DNA of 64,000 nt from assembly GCA_900660155.1 (NCBI GenBank), contig CABFPE010000128.1, positions 1,036,344 through 1,100,343 on the forward strand, read 5' to 3'. The DNA is from Hofstenia miamia (taxonomy: Eukaryota; Xenacoelomorpha; Acoela; Hofsteniidae). Each line of letters begins with the position of its first letter. The first letter of the stretch is position 1. Under the pieces are notes generated by a model. That model saw only the letters and a list, made by a program, of their open reading frames with translations, made no database searches and had not been told where the DNA came from. This document shows positions 13,334 through 26,088 of this stretch, one piece after another. Made by a program: the position numbers and the translations under genes.

Positions 13334-14156
13334 GGGAATTAGATAGTTGTTGCCTTGATAGAAACAATGCATTTAAGTTATGAATAGGTATAAGGGTTTT
13401 TTACCTCATTCTTAGCTGGCTACTGATGTTGTGTTTTTAAATGTAGTAACAAAATCGCAATAAGGCTAGTCAGCTAACAGTAGGACTGTTATTTATTTAC
13501 TAATCTATTTTAGATCCAAATTCTTAACAGTAGAGGACCCATAACAAGACTGATAATGACTTTGTATATATTGTTATTGTACTAGTTGTACTTGTATCTA
13601 TTTTACTATAGGTTAGGAAGCTGCATTTATTTGTATATAGTTTTTAACTCTTTTTATCTTTTGGCAGGTAGTGTCTTTGCAAGTTTGCGTATTAATTATG
13701 TTGTTCAACATTATTCAAAATACACAGTATTGAGTGAGGAAGGAAGTCGAATAGTGCTCCTCCTTTATTATCACTTAGTTAGGGTACACATAATAAAATC
13801 AGTCTTTTGAGAATGAGCTGAGTTGATGGAACTATGCGGCATGGCGGATGACTTCTTGGTTATCAGATACTGCTTCGGGCAGTGGGCCCATCAGGAACTG
13901 GAGTCTCTCTCAGATCGTCACCTAAGCAATGGCGATTACTTGTTATGCTTATAATCGTATGGATTCTAAATATAGTTTGATCAAGATTAAGGTGTACATG
14001 AGACGACGAAAGTTCAAACAGTTAGACATTACCGCGCTTGGAAGAATCTGTTGTTTGTGATTACTAAATACATCTAAGTTATTGCACATCTCAGCCTGGG
14101 TAATGATTCTACACTGTAAATACAGAAGGGCCTAATCTATTTACTACTTTAATGAA
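13334..14156. other. No supported gene; possible LTR-element remnant
   Basis: This stretch separates the LINE RT from what looks like its own 5' half. From about 13830 the base composition is noticeably richer in GC than its surroundings, and a short frame opens at about 13842 with MADDFLVIRYCFGQW. An AATAAAATC string lies about 50 bp upstream. This could be the 3' edge of an LTR followed by a gag start, but I see no second LTR and no pol. It is only a suggestion. Confidence 0.25.
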
Positions 14157-16736
14157 CTAGTGTTCATTGATGTAATGAAAACTAAACATGTGCTTAACCT
14201 CTAGTATTTCAATCACAAACTGTATTTTCTTACCTTTATACGAGCGCAGATCTTTAAATACTCTGTTCTGAGTGTCTGCTATGGACTTTATGTCAGTGAT
14301 TTCATTAGTATCATTTTTTATGTCCTGAATTTTACATTCTATATGATTTTTCCTATTCAAAAACTTATTTAAGAAGGTCCATTTATTCTTAGCATGTGTT
14401 AGCTTTTCAAGAAACTGCTTGTCTCGCTTTTCTTTCTCTAAAGCTTTCAGTTTGGAGAGATTTAATTTTAAATCTTTATAAAAACCAAAATTCAAATAAA
14501 ATTATTTTTAAACAAGTTTCCAAGCATCCTTCTTAGCTAATTCTAAATCCTTGATTTCCTTACTTCACACGTTTTTGTTAGTTGCTTTAACATACCTGAT
14601 TTTAAATAGAGCATTTTCATCTAAGCACATTTGTAGTTGTTTTATTAAGAAATGCGTCATTTCGCTTGAATCATTCAATGTATAGATATAGCCCCAAGGA
14701 ATATTCAGCAAGTCTTTGATGAATTTATCATCAAAATTTGCAAAACTGCGTGCGAAGAATTTTAATCTCATTTTTTCAAAATGACTTTCAGATGTGATGA
14801 ATAAACATAAATTGTGATGTGAAAAGGAGTTGAAGATGAAATTTGAGAACCTTATGTTTTGCAAATCTGTTAAGAAATAATCAATGAAGTTGTCACATCT
14901 TGTTGGTGTTTGCATATTTATGAAATCTAGTTGCAATTCATCACAAAGGCACTGAATGTGTTTGAATTCATGAGCTGAGAAGTAGTTAATATTGTAGTCG
15001 CCTAATAGCATGACTTTTTTATTTAGAGACTGTGCATTTTGGACTTCTGTGATTTTAAAATTAATGAACTCCCTAGACTGTTTTTTATGGGGACAGTAGC
15101 TGATGTTAATAAGTGCTGCAATACGATTTTTTCTAGTTTTTAATTTCTATCCAGAGAGATTCAAATCTAGGATGGCATTCCTCTAATTCATCATGTCTAA
15201 TTGGATTCATGAAGTTTGGTATAAGAAGCATGAGTCATCCACCCCTAGAATCTCTACTATTGCAAAAACTTTTGTAGTTTGTTTCAGTAAATACAAGAAT
15301 TGTATTATTTCCAAGAGCTACATGTATCTCTTTCAATTCAAAATGGTGTGCTTGTACACTTCTAGTATTCAAATAAGCCATTTTGATGTTCTTGAAACTA
15401 TCTGCAATGCTTTTTCATTCGCTGCTATCAAAGATCTCTGTGGACCTGGCTTTAGTTGGATATCACCTCATAGAATTATAAGCAAATGTGCTATTATGAA
15501 TCTACTTACAAAAACGTAGATGGTATGTCTTGTATGAATATATTTGTATTTACACACTAGTTATGGTCTACTTTTGTTTACAAGGATACTGTCTCAGCGA
15601 AAGTCTTTGAAAGACACACATAATAACATAATACAATAAAAATAAGAGTAACTTTTTATCGTAATTCTTTCAGCCATCTTAATTGAGTTTATCTAGCAAT
15701 TTCTCCAAAAGTTGCTTTAAATCATTTTTTGCTGTGTTATTAATTTTTTTGTTTTTCACTGCAACAACATTCGCATAGCTGAGGCCGGGTTCTTTAAAAT
15801 TCGAAATGAACGACCTCTTTTTATTGTGCCCAACATTAAACCAATTGTAAGGTTTTTGTGAACCAAATCGTAATGATTAAAGAACATTTTGATTTGTTTA
15901 AATACAAGGGCAATACCTTTTTTGAGAGATGTATCCCATCTTTCGCAAGTAAGTTGCTGTTAATTTGATCTTTATTTTCACCAACTATAAAAATTCTGGA
16001 ACAGTTTAATAATAATAACTTTCCGATTTTGTTCAGCAACTTCATTTAGCACTGAATTATCGTAGCACATGTTTTTTTGACAATTTCTCTTCTTATGTTA
16101 TAGGGGTAATTTCAGTTAGAACAATTTGTCTAGGAGAAAATTTTTGTTCTATCTCATTTAGCAAATCCAAAAGGTTGTTTCTGAGGTTATTAATTGCAGA
16201 AGATTTTCACCATTGCAGTTATTGCATCAATAATTCCCGTATTCACCATTACAGTTCTGACGTCCAATTGTTCATAGGATTTCACTGTCTTTAAGCTCAA
16301 TGGTGTTCTTGCCATAGTAAGAGTGGAAACAGCATTTTGATTAAATACTAGGTCTTTGAGTTTAAATGAACTTAAAGATAGAATTTCCAATGCAAAGGAT
16401 TGTTGTGTCTTTAAGCAGCTCCTTTACAGTGCTTTTTACAAAACGAGGAGTTGTTGTTGATGATAATTCAGCATTACTTGGCGGATTACGAGAATTTGAA
16501 CGGTGTATTTCGTCCCTTTCTAGCATAACTAAGTTTGAATTTAAATCACGATTCAAATTTTGCGCGTCAGTCATGCTAGCATCAACAAATTTAGATGATT
16601 TATAAGGGTAAAGGAGAGCTTCTGCTGCAAGTGCTTTGTCAAGCTTCTGAAATAGCCCGTGTAAAGGAGATTTTTGAAAATATGTATTGTTCAGCATCAT
16701 TGTTACTAATACTAAAAACATCCCTAATGAACACAT
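14157..16736 (-). mobile_element. CR1-like LINE 5' half: SGNH-type ORF1, APE endonuclease, linker
   Basis: On the minus strand three segments appear in the order expected of a CR1-type LINE. The first is ORF1 with an SGNH-hydrolase pattern: ILCIGNSI (16390-16370), VMVNTGIIDAI near 16240, and LLAKDGIHLSKK (about 15930), which matches the DGIH block of these esterases. The second is an AP-like endonuclease, starting MAYLNTRSVQAHHFELKE (about 15385) with FTETN, then GDYNINYF (15011 onwards) and FINMQTPTRCDNFIDYF. The third is the EN-RT linker with NKWTFLNKFLNRKN (14495-14157). Frames are broken between blocks. It is probably the same insertion as the RT at 12950-10409, interrupted by later rearrangement. 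Confidence 0.75.
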
Positions 16737-18009
16737 AGGAGCGGTATTCTTAATTCATGCATAACACTAGCTTCTAGTTATTAAAATGTTGTATATTTCC
16801 TAATATAATTGGTTAAATCACAATATACGCATAATTAATGTGTTCCAATATGAGTTAGACTCAATGAAAAAGACACATCAAATAATTGAGTCTACTAAAT
16901 TATGTTAGGCAAAATCATATTAAAGTGCAAAAAATTTTTAAAACAAGGCCTTACGAGTATTTTAGCAAAATGACAGCCTGAAACAATCGTAGAATCATAG
17001 TTTCTGAAACGTATAAATTGCAAAAATTTGAAAGAGAATTTGAACAGTATTGTCAAAATTAATGCTTAAAATATAAAATGTAGAAAATTGTATTTTTATA
17101 AATTGTATTTAAACTATATCTCATTTCAAAAGGAGTAATGAATATTAAATCATTAATTTGCATTTTGTCCGATTGAAAATTTAGTTAACTTTGCATGCAC
17201 TCAAGTTGGTCATAAAAATTTCGTACTCTATACAAATGAAATCTCTACAGATTTTGAATGCATGGAATTTGTAATTTTTATTACAGACATATAACTGACA
17301 TTATGCTTACATAAATTTAAATTTTTTCTATGGAAATGCATTCCTTAAATAAGTTCATTTAAATTGTATTTTTGCAATGTACATATTTATACATTTATAC
17401 TTCAGTCATGTCTAGCGCAAATAAACATGAATATTGCTAAAAAATTATTTCACAATTCTAAAATTTGAATAAGTCATTGATAATTTGACTAAGTTTAACT
17501 TCATTATCAAATTATTCCAAGTTTGTAAAATTAAACTTTAAAATTGTGAACGGTTTTGTTTACATTTTTGAAAAATATTGTCCAAGCCTATTACAGGTGC
17601 TGCAAAAGTTCTGTATATTACAAATGTAGAAAAAAATCTTTAGTAATAATATAAATGTCAAATTAATAACTGATAACAGACCTTTAGGATCAGAATGTTC
17701 AGTTTGTTTGGAACAAAATACATAACTTCTGTAAGATAAAGTTAACTAATATTTTATTAACAACTGTAAAGTTACAGTGATGCATATATACATATATAGA
17801 TATAATGTACAATCAATAACAGGTACGTTTGACAAGCATCGATCTCATGAATTCTCTGACCAAGCATTCGTTGCAGGTTGCAGAGTAAATATAATGTGTA
17901 TTGATTATTACTACTAATAGAACAACTTCAAATGCGTTTTAATATTTTGGGCAATGGGCCGTAGTTATAAAGGAGATAATAGATCCCATTCTCGATCTAG
18001 CGCGCGCTT
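16737..18009. other. Gene-free AT-rich sequence
   Basis: I find no open frame of note, no recognisable repeat ends and no RNA gene. A short (TA)n-like tract lies at about 17783-17801. Confidence 0.55.
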
Positions 18010-18180
18010 CTGTGACACTAAAGATTTGTGAGGTTTAGAGGTCTGGTGAGTAGAGCGGGTAGTCTGCAGATGATTATGGTATCAGGAAAGTGGGGTTTGA
18101 TCCACTTTTGAGTTTCTTCTCTTTGTGGGCTGAAGCAGATTGCCGAATGTCCATCTTGTACTGCTAAAATGATGCTGAGT
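18010..18180 (+). repeat. tRNA-derived SINE-like unit
   Basis: The stretch 18042-18103 reads like a tRNA gene. A TGGTGAGTAGAGCGG segment resembles the D-arm/A-box, GTCTGCAGATGA resembles an anticodon arm, and GGTTTGATCC at 18094-18103 matches the pol III B-box consensus at about the right spacing. I cannot close a full cloverleaf with a good acceptor stem, and about 80 bp of non-tRNA sequence follows (GGGCTGAAGCAGATTGCC, 18128-18145). That combination is typical of a tRNA-derived SINE and argues against a working tRNA. Confidence 0.4.
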
Positions 18181-18239
18181 TCATAAAAATACCACTAACT
18201 CAAGGATATCACGACGACTCCCTGTTTCATCTTGATCTT

Positions 18240-18765
18240 GACCCCATAAACCACGAACATTCATCAAGTTTTGTCAATGACACAAATATCTCCTAAACCA
18301 TTACTCATTGCAGTTTATGGTGATTTTCTGCAAAGGCAGAAGTGCTGATGTTTGTTGAGACCAAATCCTGTAGCTTTAGTGGTTCTGTTCAACTGTGAAT
18401 AGGATGTCATATGTGAATAAGATTCACCCATCAGCGACCCAACTTTTGAAAAGGAGACATCTTTGGGATCGTACTCGTACACGTTTGTTCTCATCCTTGA
18501 GAAACTGAACTTTTTAGAGCTTGTAGCGTTTTAGATTGAGTTTATTATTCGCAGATATTCTTCTCACGGACAATTTCTCTCTTTGACACCCGAGTTTATG
18601 AGCAACCAGTTTGCGATGATCTTGCAGTTCCTGCATGTGTTGACAGTACGTTTCCCCATTTCTAGGTTTGTCATCATCATGACCAAGGTTTGCTCTGTGC
18701 CCGAACAATTTTTCCAATTCTTTAAATAACTAATGTTTGGATGATAATGAGGATAAAAGCTCATG
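18240..18765 (-). pseudogene. Unidentified protein-coding segment with one frameshift
   Basis: On the minus strand, a frame at 18735-18514 reads ELEKLFGHRANLGHDDDKP and then NGETYCQHMQELQDHRKL, ending soon after ANNKLNLKR. In a second frame, about 18530-18325, it continues with TNVYEYDPKDVSFSKVGSL, ESYSHMTSYSQLNRTTKATG and FGLNKHQHFCLCRK before a stop. The composition is protein-like and the GC content is higher than the surroundings. A possible acceptor (aacattag) lies at the start of the first frame. One frameshift separates the halves, so it is either a decayed retrocopy or two exons with a very small intron. I do not recognise the family. Confidence 0.4.
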
Positions 18766-21600
18766 GTAGCGACAACTAGCCTCAGCTAATTTTCTTTCAG
18801 CAAATATATAGATTGTCAAAGCTTTGGGTGTTCATCACAGGGCCCTCTATTAAATTGCAGGGAAAGTGTTTTCAAAATTTACATATATGTGTTAGATTGG
18901 CATTAGCCTTTAATGGTTTTCTGAGGAAGCCATTATAAATTTTAAAAAATTGCTGTGCAAACTAGAGATAATAGTATTGTATGGTACGATGGACTATATA
19001 CTACGTGCAATGAATTATATATATATATATATGGAAGCAAAGACAGAATTTAGCATAAAGCTGTCACTCAAATCTCTCAATTGAACAGCATTTTTACCAT
19101 CTATATGTACTATATACTAGAACTTTATATCCGTTCTTTAATCCTAATTCATAAAGTGTAGTCATAATTGCTAAATTACATTTCAACTATTGAAATTGCT
19201 CTTAGCAACTTCTATATAAATGATTTGAGTGGATAACACTAATACCAAACTTGTCTTTTCCTCAAATTCATGTAACAGTGTAAAACTCTATGTCAACAGT
19301 ACATATATGTTTGAACAAAGCAATTAGTATTTACATGTATATAGCGTTACTTAGTCAAAACCACCACAATCAATTTCCAAAAACTGTACGTTTGTAATAA
19401 TATTGATTTCTGAAAGTGTGTGTGCAAAAGTGTATAGCCTAATATTTTATCAGTATCTAAAGTTTCTGTTTTCTACTAATCTATTGTTTGTATTATAAAT
19501 TCAATTTTTTTATTATATTAGTATTTTGGGGCTTGATTTTGCAGAGAAAGCATAAAATATTTTGGTGTTCTTCTCAAAATTAATTTATTTCTTTCTAATT
19601 GTACATCATTCTCATGATTTAGGAAGTAAAACGGAAAATTTATCTAATTCATTAATAGAAAATTTTGTGTGTAAATATGTCATTGATTTTGGCAATGATT
19701 TAAAATTAGAAAGGGCAATACATTGGTATCGTATTCGTTCATTGTTAATGCTCCACTAATAATTTTTATAAAAGCAATTTTTAAGACTGTTAGTGTTTTA
19801 TTAGTAGGTGTTGCCTTATCTAATGTAAAAGATTTCTACGAAAGTGTGGCTAGCTCTAAGAATGCATTCCAGTTGGGTGGATTCCGCCTTATTACGTAAG
19901 TACTTTGTTTAGCGAAATTTCGCTAATGGAAATTTCTTTACTATCAATGCATTATTTAAGGCTGTAATTTAGTGCATTCATAATGATTTTAGAAATTAAC
20001 AGTAATGGTGAGAAATTATAAATACACATTTTATTCAGTAACTTCCTAAAAACTTGAAATATCATTTAGTTGAAGCTCATTTTCTTAAAAAATTTGTTTG
20101 TATTGCATGGTAAAAAAATTTAATCAATCTAATACTTATTTCTCACTCACATAGAATTCCTATATCAGCAGTGGCACCGCTATGCTATGGTGGGTTTACC
20201 ACCCTGATGAAAGCTGTGCTCGCCCTCAGATCCACTCTTCCACATGGGACTTATAAACAGGTCGTTTCCACCCAAAATCGGGCCGGTTTGGGTCAGACTT
20301 TGAGTTAAAAAATTCAGTTTGAGTCACATATTGATTGGTTCGGGTAACCTTAAATAAAAATTATGGGTCATACATATTTTAATAGAAAGCTTAAATAATA
20401 TTGAAAATTGACATGCTATTGTGAGTGTGACCAACTAAAATGACACCAATCTATAATAAAGTGCCGTGTAGCAATAATCAGGGCTTTGCAATAAATAATT
20501 GAATATGCAGAGTACATTTTTCACGGGAAACATTCCGCAATAGCAATAAATGTTTGTTATTAGACCATCCTGATCCGAAAATGAGCGTCATAGCAGTTTT
20601 AGAGGCTTATCAATTGTTGAGAAACTAATGTTTCTGAAAATTTAGTGAAGTTTTATTGTTTACATTTTTAATTCAAGGGCTTGGTCGAATTGGGTCAGAA
20701 CGTTAATTCGCCTTGGGTCGGGTCACGTTGGGTCTAATTTTTTCGACCTTTTTACAACTCTGGTTCTCCCCTTATCTTGGCATGGTTTTAATCTGGTCCG
20801 GTACACGTTCCAACTGTGTTCTACAATGCACTTTGTTCAATGATATATTTTCTGAAAATCGCTTAAAAATTATATTTTTTCCTTATTTACAAAGTTCTTA
20901 ATAATAATATTATAGGCCTATATATATGTATATATATATATATATATATATGGAGTTGAAAACATATTCATAGGCGGCTTGCACTTGTTTTTGCATGCTT
21001 GGGTATATTGTTTAATAGTACCGGTATAAATATATTGTAGATTGACTTATTTGCGACTGTCATTTAGCGTTGCTGCTGATTGAAATAAATTTTTTAATTG
21101 ACCAGCATTATTGTTTGGGGCTTTACAACTCTAATTGAATTTAGAAGATAGATTAACACTAATTGCTGACCTTCGAAATAAACTTCTGTTTGATTAAATA
21201 GCATTGTCAATAACTTGAAAATCATAAATGTTATGATAATTCAGGAAATGCAATTCCTAAAAGAATTTTAGCATTTAAAGCGCATGCTAGACACTGAAAT
21301 TATATGTCAATAATACAAATTTGAAAGGCGTATGTATGTATGTATGTGTATGTATGTATGGCATTTCAAAGCCTTGCCGGTGACCACAGTGGTCAAAATG
21401 GCAATCAAAATTACAAACAATAAAAAAATTTTACAAGCACAAACACTACGGATACTGCTGCTTTCTGGCATGATGGAGAACAAATGAATTAGCGAATCTA
21501 TTGGAATAAAAATTTACACCAAAGGCATGTTGTGTACGTAAGGTATAGTGTATCTTTTGCTGCTGGGGAATAAGGTGATGAAGAGGATGTGACTTCATCA
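18766..21600. other. No supported gene; microsatellites and a GC-richer repeat-like patch
   Basis: TA runs occur at 19017-19032 and 20925-20951, and a TGTA/TATG run at 21330-21360. The patch 20165-20760 is richer in GC and carries facing blocks with GGTCG and GGGTC motifs (20258-20310 and 20680-20745). These look like the ends of a degraded hAT-type element, but I could not match an 8-bp target duplication. The frame at 19562-19759 is not recognisable. Confidence 0.4.
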
Positions 21601-21662
21601 TCATCATTTGTGATCAAATCTTTTCGCCAATTTCACACCGTCTCTCATAAAGAGTAGTTGTT

Positions 21663-23370
21663 TTAATTGAATACAAGTGTCTTCATATGACAACTTTGGT
21701 AAAATAATTTTAAGTGCTCTTTTTTAACACGCTCTAAATTATGAGATTGCGACTGAGTGAACTGCGTATGCCAAAGCCACACCGGAGCGCAGTATTCAGT
21801 AACCGATCTTAATAATGAAGTGTAGTTATCAAAGATAGTAATTTCATCCATCCCACTACGCTTAAGCAATTTAATAAAATGTAGTCTCTTCGATGCTTTC
21901 TTAACCAAGTAATTGATGTTTTTTGTCCACTTAAGATCTAATTTCAAGACAACTCCAAGAGGTTTTGCCAAATTACCACGTTTCAAAAAGAATTCGCCAT
22001 CCTTGACTTCTGGCGGAGAATTAAAATTATGTAAATATAAAATAGTCATTTCTTTGCATTTTTTGATGTTAAGATGCATATGATGCATATTACACCAGTT
22101 TTAACATTTTGAAATAATTTGAATGCATTGCTGAGACTATGCTTTGGGACAATCTACCATGCAGTGGTGTCGTCTACATCCACATGCTTAAGACGATCAT
22201 CGCGTTCGACTAGTAAACTGTTGATCGCCAAAATAATTGACAAAGGGTCAAACTTGGTCCCTTGGGGTAGAGCTGAAAAAATCAACTCCCAGTCTGAATA
22301 AGGGTTATCAGGTAACCAAACTCGTTGCTAGCGGTTGGTTGAAAATGATAATATCCAGTTTATGGTGTAGCTGTTAACACCGACTTCAATTAATTTCTCT
22401 TTGAGCATCTAATGGTTAACTAAATCAAGTGCCTTTATTAGATCAAATAACAACATTCTGACATAACAATTACCGCGATCAATTTTGCTGAGCAGATTGT
22501 GAATAATATCGATTAATGCTAGGACAGTTGATTTCCCACTTAATGCTCCGAACTGTTGCGGGTCAAGCTTGTGCATAATTTTAAATTTAACTTCCTGCTG
22601 AAGAATAATATCTTCTATAATTTTAGAAATTTGATGTGTCAAAAAAATTGGCCTTATATCATCCATTGGAGATAGAATTGGATTTGCTTTTCTAAGTAAA
22701 TAATATCTGCAGCACAAAAGCGCGATGCATCAGCCTGGATCAAAGACATATTGATCAACTTCTAAATAGGATAAGCCAGCTCACATGAGAATTCCTTGAG
22801 TATCCAACTAGATACAAATCTACCACTGGTATCAGGTCCAGACGCTTAACCAGATGTCATGGCTTCCAAATATTTGGTAACACTTGCTAATTCAATATTT
22901 ATATGATTAGCTAATGGCTGAGTCGATAGCTTAGACAAGTTTTTTCCAAGCCGTAAGAACTTATGTCTCTTCTTGCGTCGGTGGTCAACAAGTGCTTTCT
23001 TTCATTGTTTTATGGAAACTTTAATACGAACACTAAACCAGGATTTTTCATTACATTTGATACGAATGTTCTTAGATGGAAATGATTTATCAGTAAGGTT
23101 TGACAAATAAACTATGAAAGAAGACCAGGTAACAGGAAAAGAATTACGATCATCAATGAGAAGGTCCCAATTTGTTCCAACAAGAAGCTTCCCAAAATGG
23201 TTTTTATTGTTCTCCGATTTAATCAGTCGTTTAACTACTATAACGTCAGACTTTTCCCCCAAATCGCTGTTAAACAGTCCAATAGATAAATGGCGACAGC
23301 CACCAAGATTAGGTAATGCCACGGGTGACTCAAATAATTCAGAACGATTTAATAATGAAATACGATGCAA
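21663..23370 (-). mobile_element. Decayed LINE: EN-RT linker, RT core and C-terminal domain
   Basis: The minus strand reads in order. The linker region is 23370-23002. The RT core (22717-22409) has DIRPIFLTHQISKIIE, KLDPQQFGALSGKSTV and LLFDLIKALDLVNH, the last being a mutated form of the LFLDYSKAFD metal-binding motif. The post-catalytic part (22088-21663) has INIKKCKEMTI-like residues, PLGVVLKLDLKWTKNI and YTSLLRSVTEYCAPVWLWH, the typical RT thumb and C-terminus. The frames are interrupted and the metal-binding aspartate context is altered, so it is inactive. It belongs to the CR1/Jockey-type non-LTR elements. Confidence 0.8.
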
Positions 23371-24830
23371 TAAACAAAAATATAATTAATAATGGAAGTG
23401 ATCCAAATTCAATACGTTAATAAGTGAAAATGCAACCGTATACAGCAAGTTTAGGTCCAAATGTCTGCATACATTTGATAAATTCATTTGCATGGATATA
23501 TTTGAAGAGATTTGCAGAACCCAAAGGTGTCAAAGGTATTTGTAATAACATTTGCGTAAAAACACGCCTTTAATGTAGTTTTCACCAATCTCGCATTTAT
23601 TAGTTAACGATTTGGTAAATTTACATCTGAAGTGTTTTTCATTAAAATATTTTGTTCATTTGAACAGTTCTGTAAAGCAACTTTTGCCTACTTTATCAAT
23701 GAATTCTATAAAAATGTGGCAATTTCTAACTTTCATGCTTTAACAGTGAGTTCTTGTGTAAAAGCATATTTACAAAATTAAAAGGCTTTATTAAATCTAG
23801 CTAACCTGTTTATCATGAGCTTAAGGTAAAATGCTGACTCATCAAATTACATAGTTTACATTGGCTTTAAATGAGTCCTAAAATGCTTTGAGCAATTACA
23901 AGTGACTATAAGGTTAAGTGGATATTAATAAACTTTATTTAGATCATCTTTCAACTTAAATATGCTTCATCTGCAATAAAGTGGATTCTAAAATAGCTCT
24001 ATGCATACATTGTGGAATGAGCATAGGTAATGGAATGAGGTAAAATTATCTATGTTATTGATAATGTGTGTAAGAATCACTTTTTTTATAAAAAAATTCC
24101 CCGTTGAAAAATATTAAGTCATGCAATTAATGGTGAAATATGGATGTCATTCATTATATGAAGAAAATCAGCTATCAAATTGGAAAATAATTAAAAAATT
24201 TATCAATTTTTTCAAAAATACTATGACAATATAATTATGATTTATGCCTTGCTAGTTACCATTCTTTATCTTTGACGTTAAAGTAGAAAGAAAGAAGTTG
24301 ACCTTATAACCGATTTTAATGTAGGGAATGGAAATTAAATTTGTAAACTGAGACCAATTGTAAGAAAGATTTTTCATATATCTCTTTATTTAATTATAGA
24401 TTTGTTTATCGAAAAATGCCTTTGTATCAATTTAAAAATATCATGATTATACCATTTCGAAGCATCATGTAAAAACTTTCATTTTTATATTGTATCATTT
24501 TTAAATAATGTCATAAAAACCTTAATGATCAAAGCTTATATAACATCATCAAATTATAAGAATTTAGCGGCAGCAATAGATATCCATATAAGCTTTTAAG
24601 CAAGGAAATTGATAAAATATTTAATCACGAAAAGAAAGTGAAAAATTGTTACCTGAAAAAATCTCTTGTCTGTTACATACACCGAAGGAAATTATAAGTA
24701 CTTCAAGATAAAACTAAGACATCTAAATGTGAAATTAATTAAGCATTTAATGTAAAAATTATACCTACGCTAACGTCTTTTAAAACATCATGCATTTAGG
24801 AAAATAAAGACTTCCATTGTTTTTGGAATC
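23371..24830. other. Gene-free AT-rich sequence
   Basis: Only short random frames are present. I see no recognisable domain, terminal repeat or RNA gene. Confidence 0.55.
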
Positions 24831-24965
24831 ATCAGTCGTATACAAACATCAATGTGACTTTTGAGATTACTCATACATCGGTAGAACCCAAGGACATATA
24901 GAAGTAAGAATCAAAGAACATGTGGGAGGCCACCTAAGATCAGAAATATTCTACCCTCAACATTA
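24831..24965 (+). mobile_element. Penelope-like element remnant, GIY-YIG endonuclease domain
   Basis: In the plus frame from about 24832 the translation is SVVYKHQCDF followed, after one stop, by DYSYIGRTQGHIEVRIKEH and VGGHLRS. The spacing of VYxxxC, YIGRT and RxKEH is the core of the GIY-YIG nuclease found at the C-terminus of Penelope-like retroelements. The reverse-transcriptase part was not found upstream. One in-frame stop shows it is dead. Confidence 0.6.
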
Positions 24966-25190
24966 ATAGAATGAGGAATATTATAAATTAGAATGAAAGT
25001 GAAATTTACGAAAATAGGAGAAACAATTGCTATCAATGATGAAAAACAAACAAAAGTAAACTGTTAAACAGGCAAAAGGAACTTATTAACTCCAAAATAA
25101 TCTAATATCATTCATCATAATAATCGAGTTAACTTTAAAATATTACCAAAATCTTACTGACGATGACATACTATCTTGCAAAGCTGGTCT

Positions 25191-25192
<2 letters not shown>

Positions 25193-25223
<31 letters not shown>

Positions 25224-25274
25224 NNNNNNNNNNNNNNNNNNNNNNNNNNNNNNNNNNNNNNNNNNNNNNNNNNN

Positions 25275-25306
<32 letters not shown>
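25193..25306. repeat. (TA)n microsatellite spanning an assembly gap
   Basis: TA repeats run up to a block of about 50 N (25224 to about 25274) and continue as (CA/TA) repeats after it. The gap probably marks a microsatellite that could not be read through. The true length is unknown. Confidence 0.9.
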
Positions 25307-25309
<3 letters not shown>

Positions 25310-26088
25310 GTATTATTTTTTACAAATTTTTCAAATATTTATATATTTATTCAAGACATAGGAAGCATAAAACACAGAGCCTATTATTTCAAACTAAGTT
25401 AAAGCCAATTAAATGAAACATTTGCGTATACCTAAATTGCTATCTGAAAATTCATGGAAATTGAAATATGAATAAATTTATTGTAAAGTTTTAAGAAAAA
25501 CAATAGATTATTGCTATTTCCGAATTACTGCAATTCTAAAATTGAGTAATGCATTTTATACTACTGACACAACATAGCAAATGATAAACATATTTATCAC
25601 AATCTAGAATGTCTATTATTCTCACAAACTGATCTTAGTTTAAAAGATAACTAAAAGGCTTCCAGCCTATGGAAACATTTAAATTTCTCATTAACAATAT
25701 TTGAAAGCATGACATTCTGTAAAGTTTGTTCAAATGGGTTTTTCATTTTAAAATTTCAACGTTTTCCAATTTCTAATAACAATGTGTAAATTTTTTGAAT
25801 TGATGATAAGGAACTTCTACACTCATAAGGGGAAAAGAGTAGTGGATATTGGGAGTCAGGGTAATATTTAACTTGAATGATAAGAAATCTGAAAATTGAT
25901 TAGACACAAATTATATTTTGCACTCCCTAAGAACCCTATGTTTTGCAGATGTTATTAATATCTTTAGATCTTTGCAGATTTCATTTGAAGCAAAGCAGTA
26001 GTTTATTTTGCACATCTTTTAACATCATTTTTGCAGCTTTCTTAGCATACAAGATGTCTACAATTTTTTTAATAATCAAAACAAAATC
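25307..26088. other. Gene-free AT-rich sequence
   Basis: No supported gene or element. Confidence 0.5.

Noticed and set aside
20160..20770. hAT-like element with GGTCG and GGGTC end blocks
   Set aside because: The ends match only loosely and an 8-bp duplication is lacking, so it was left as part of a repeat-like region.
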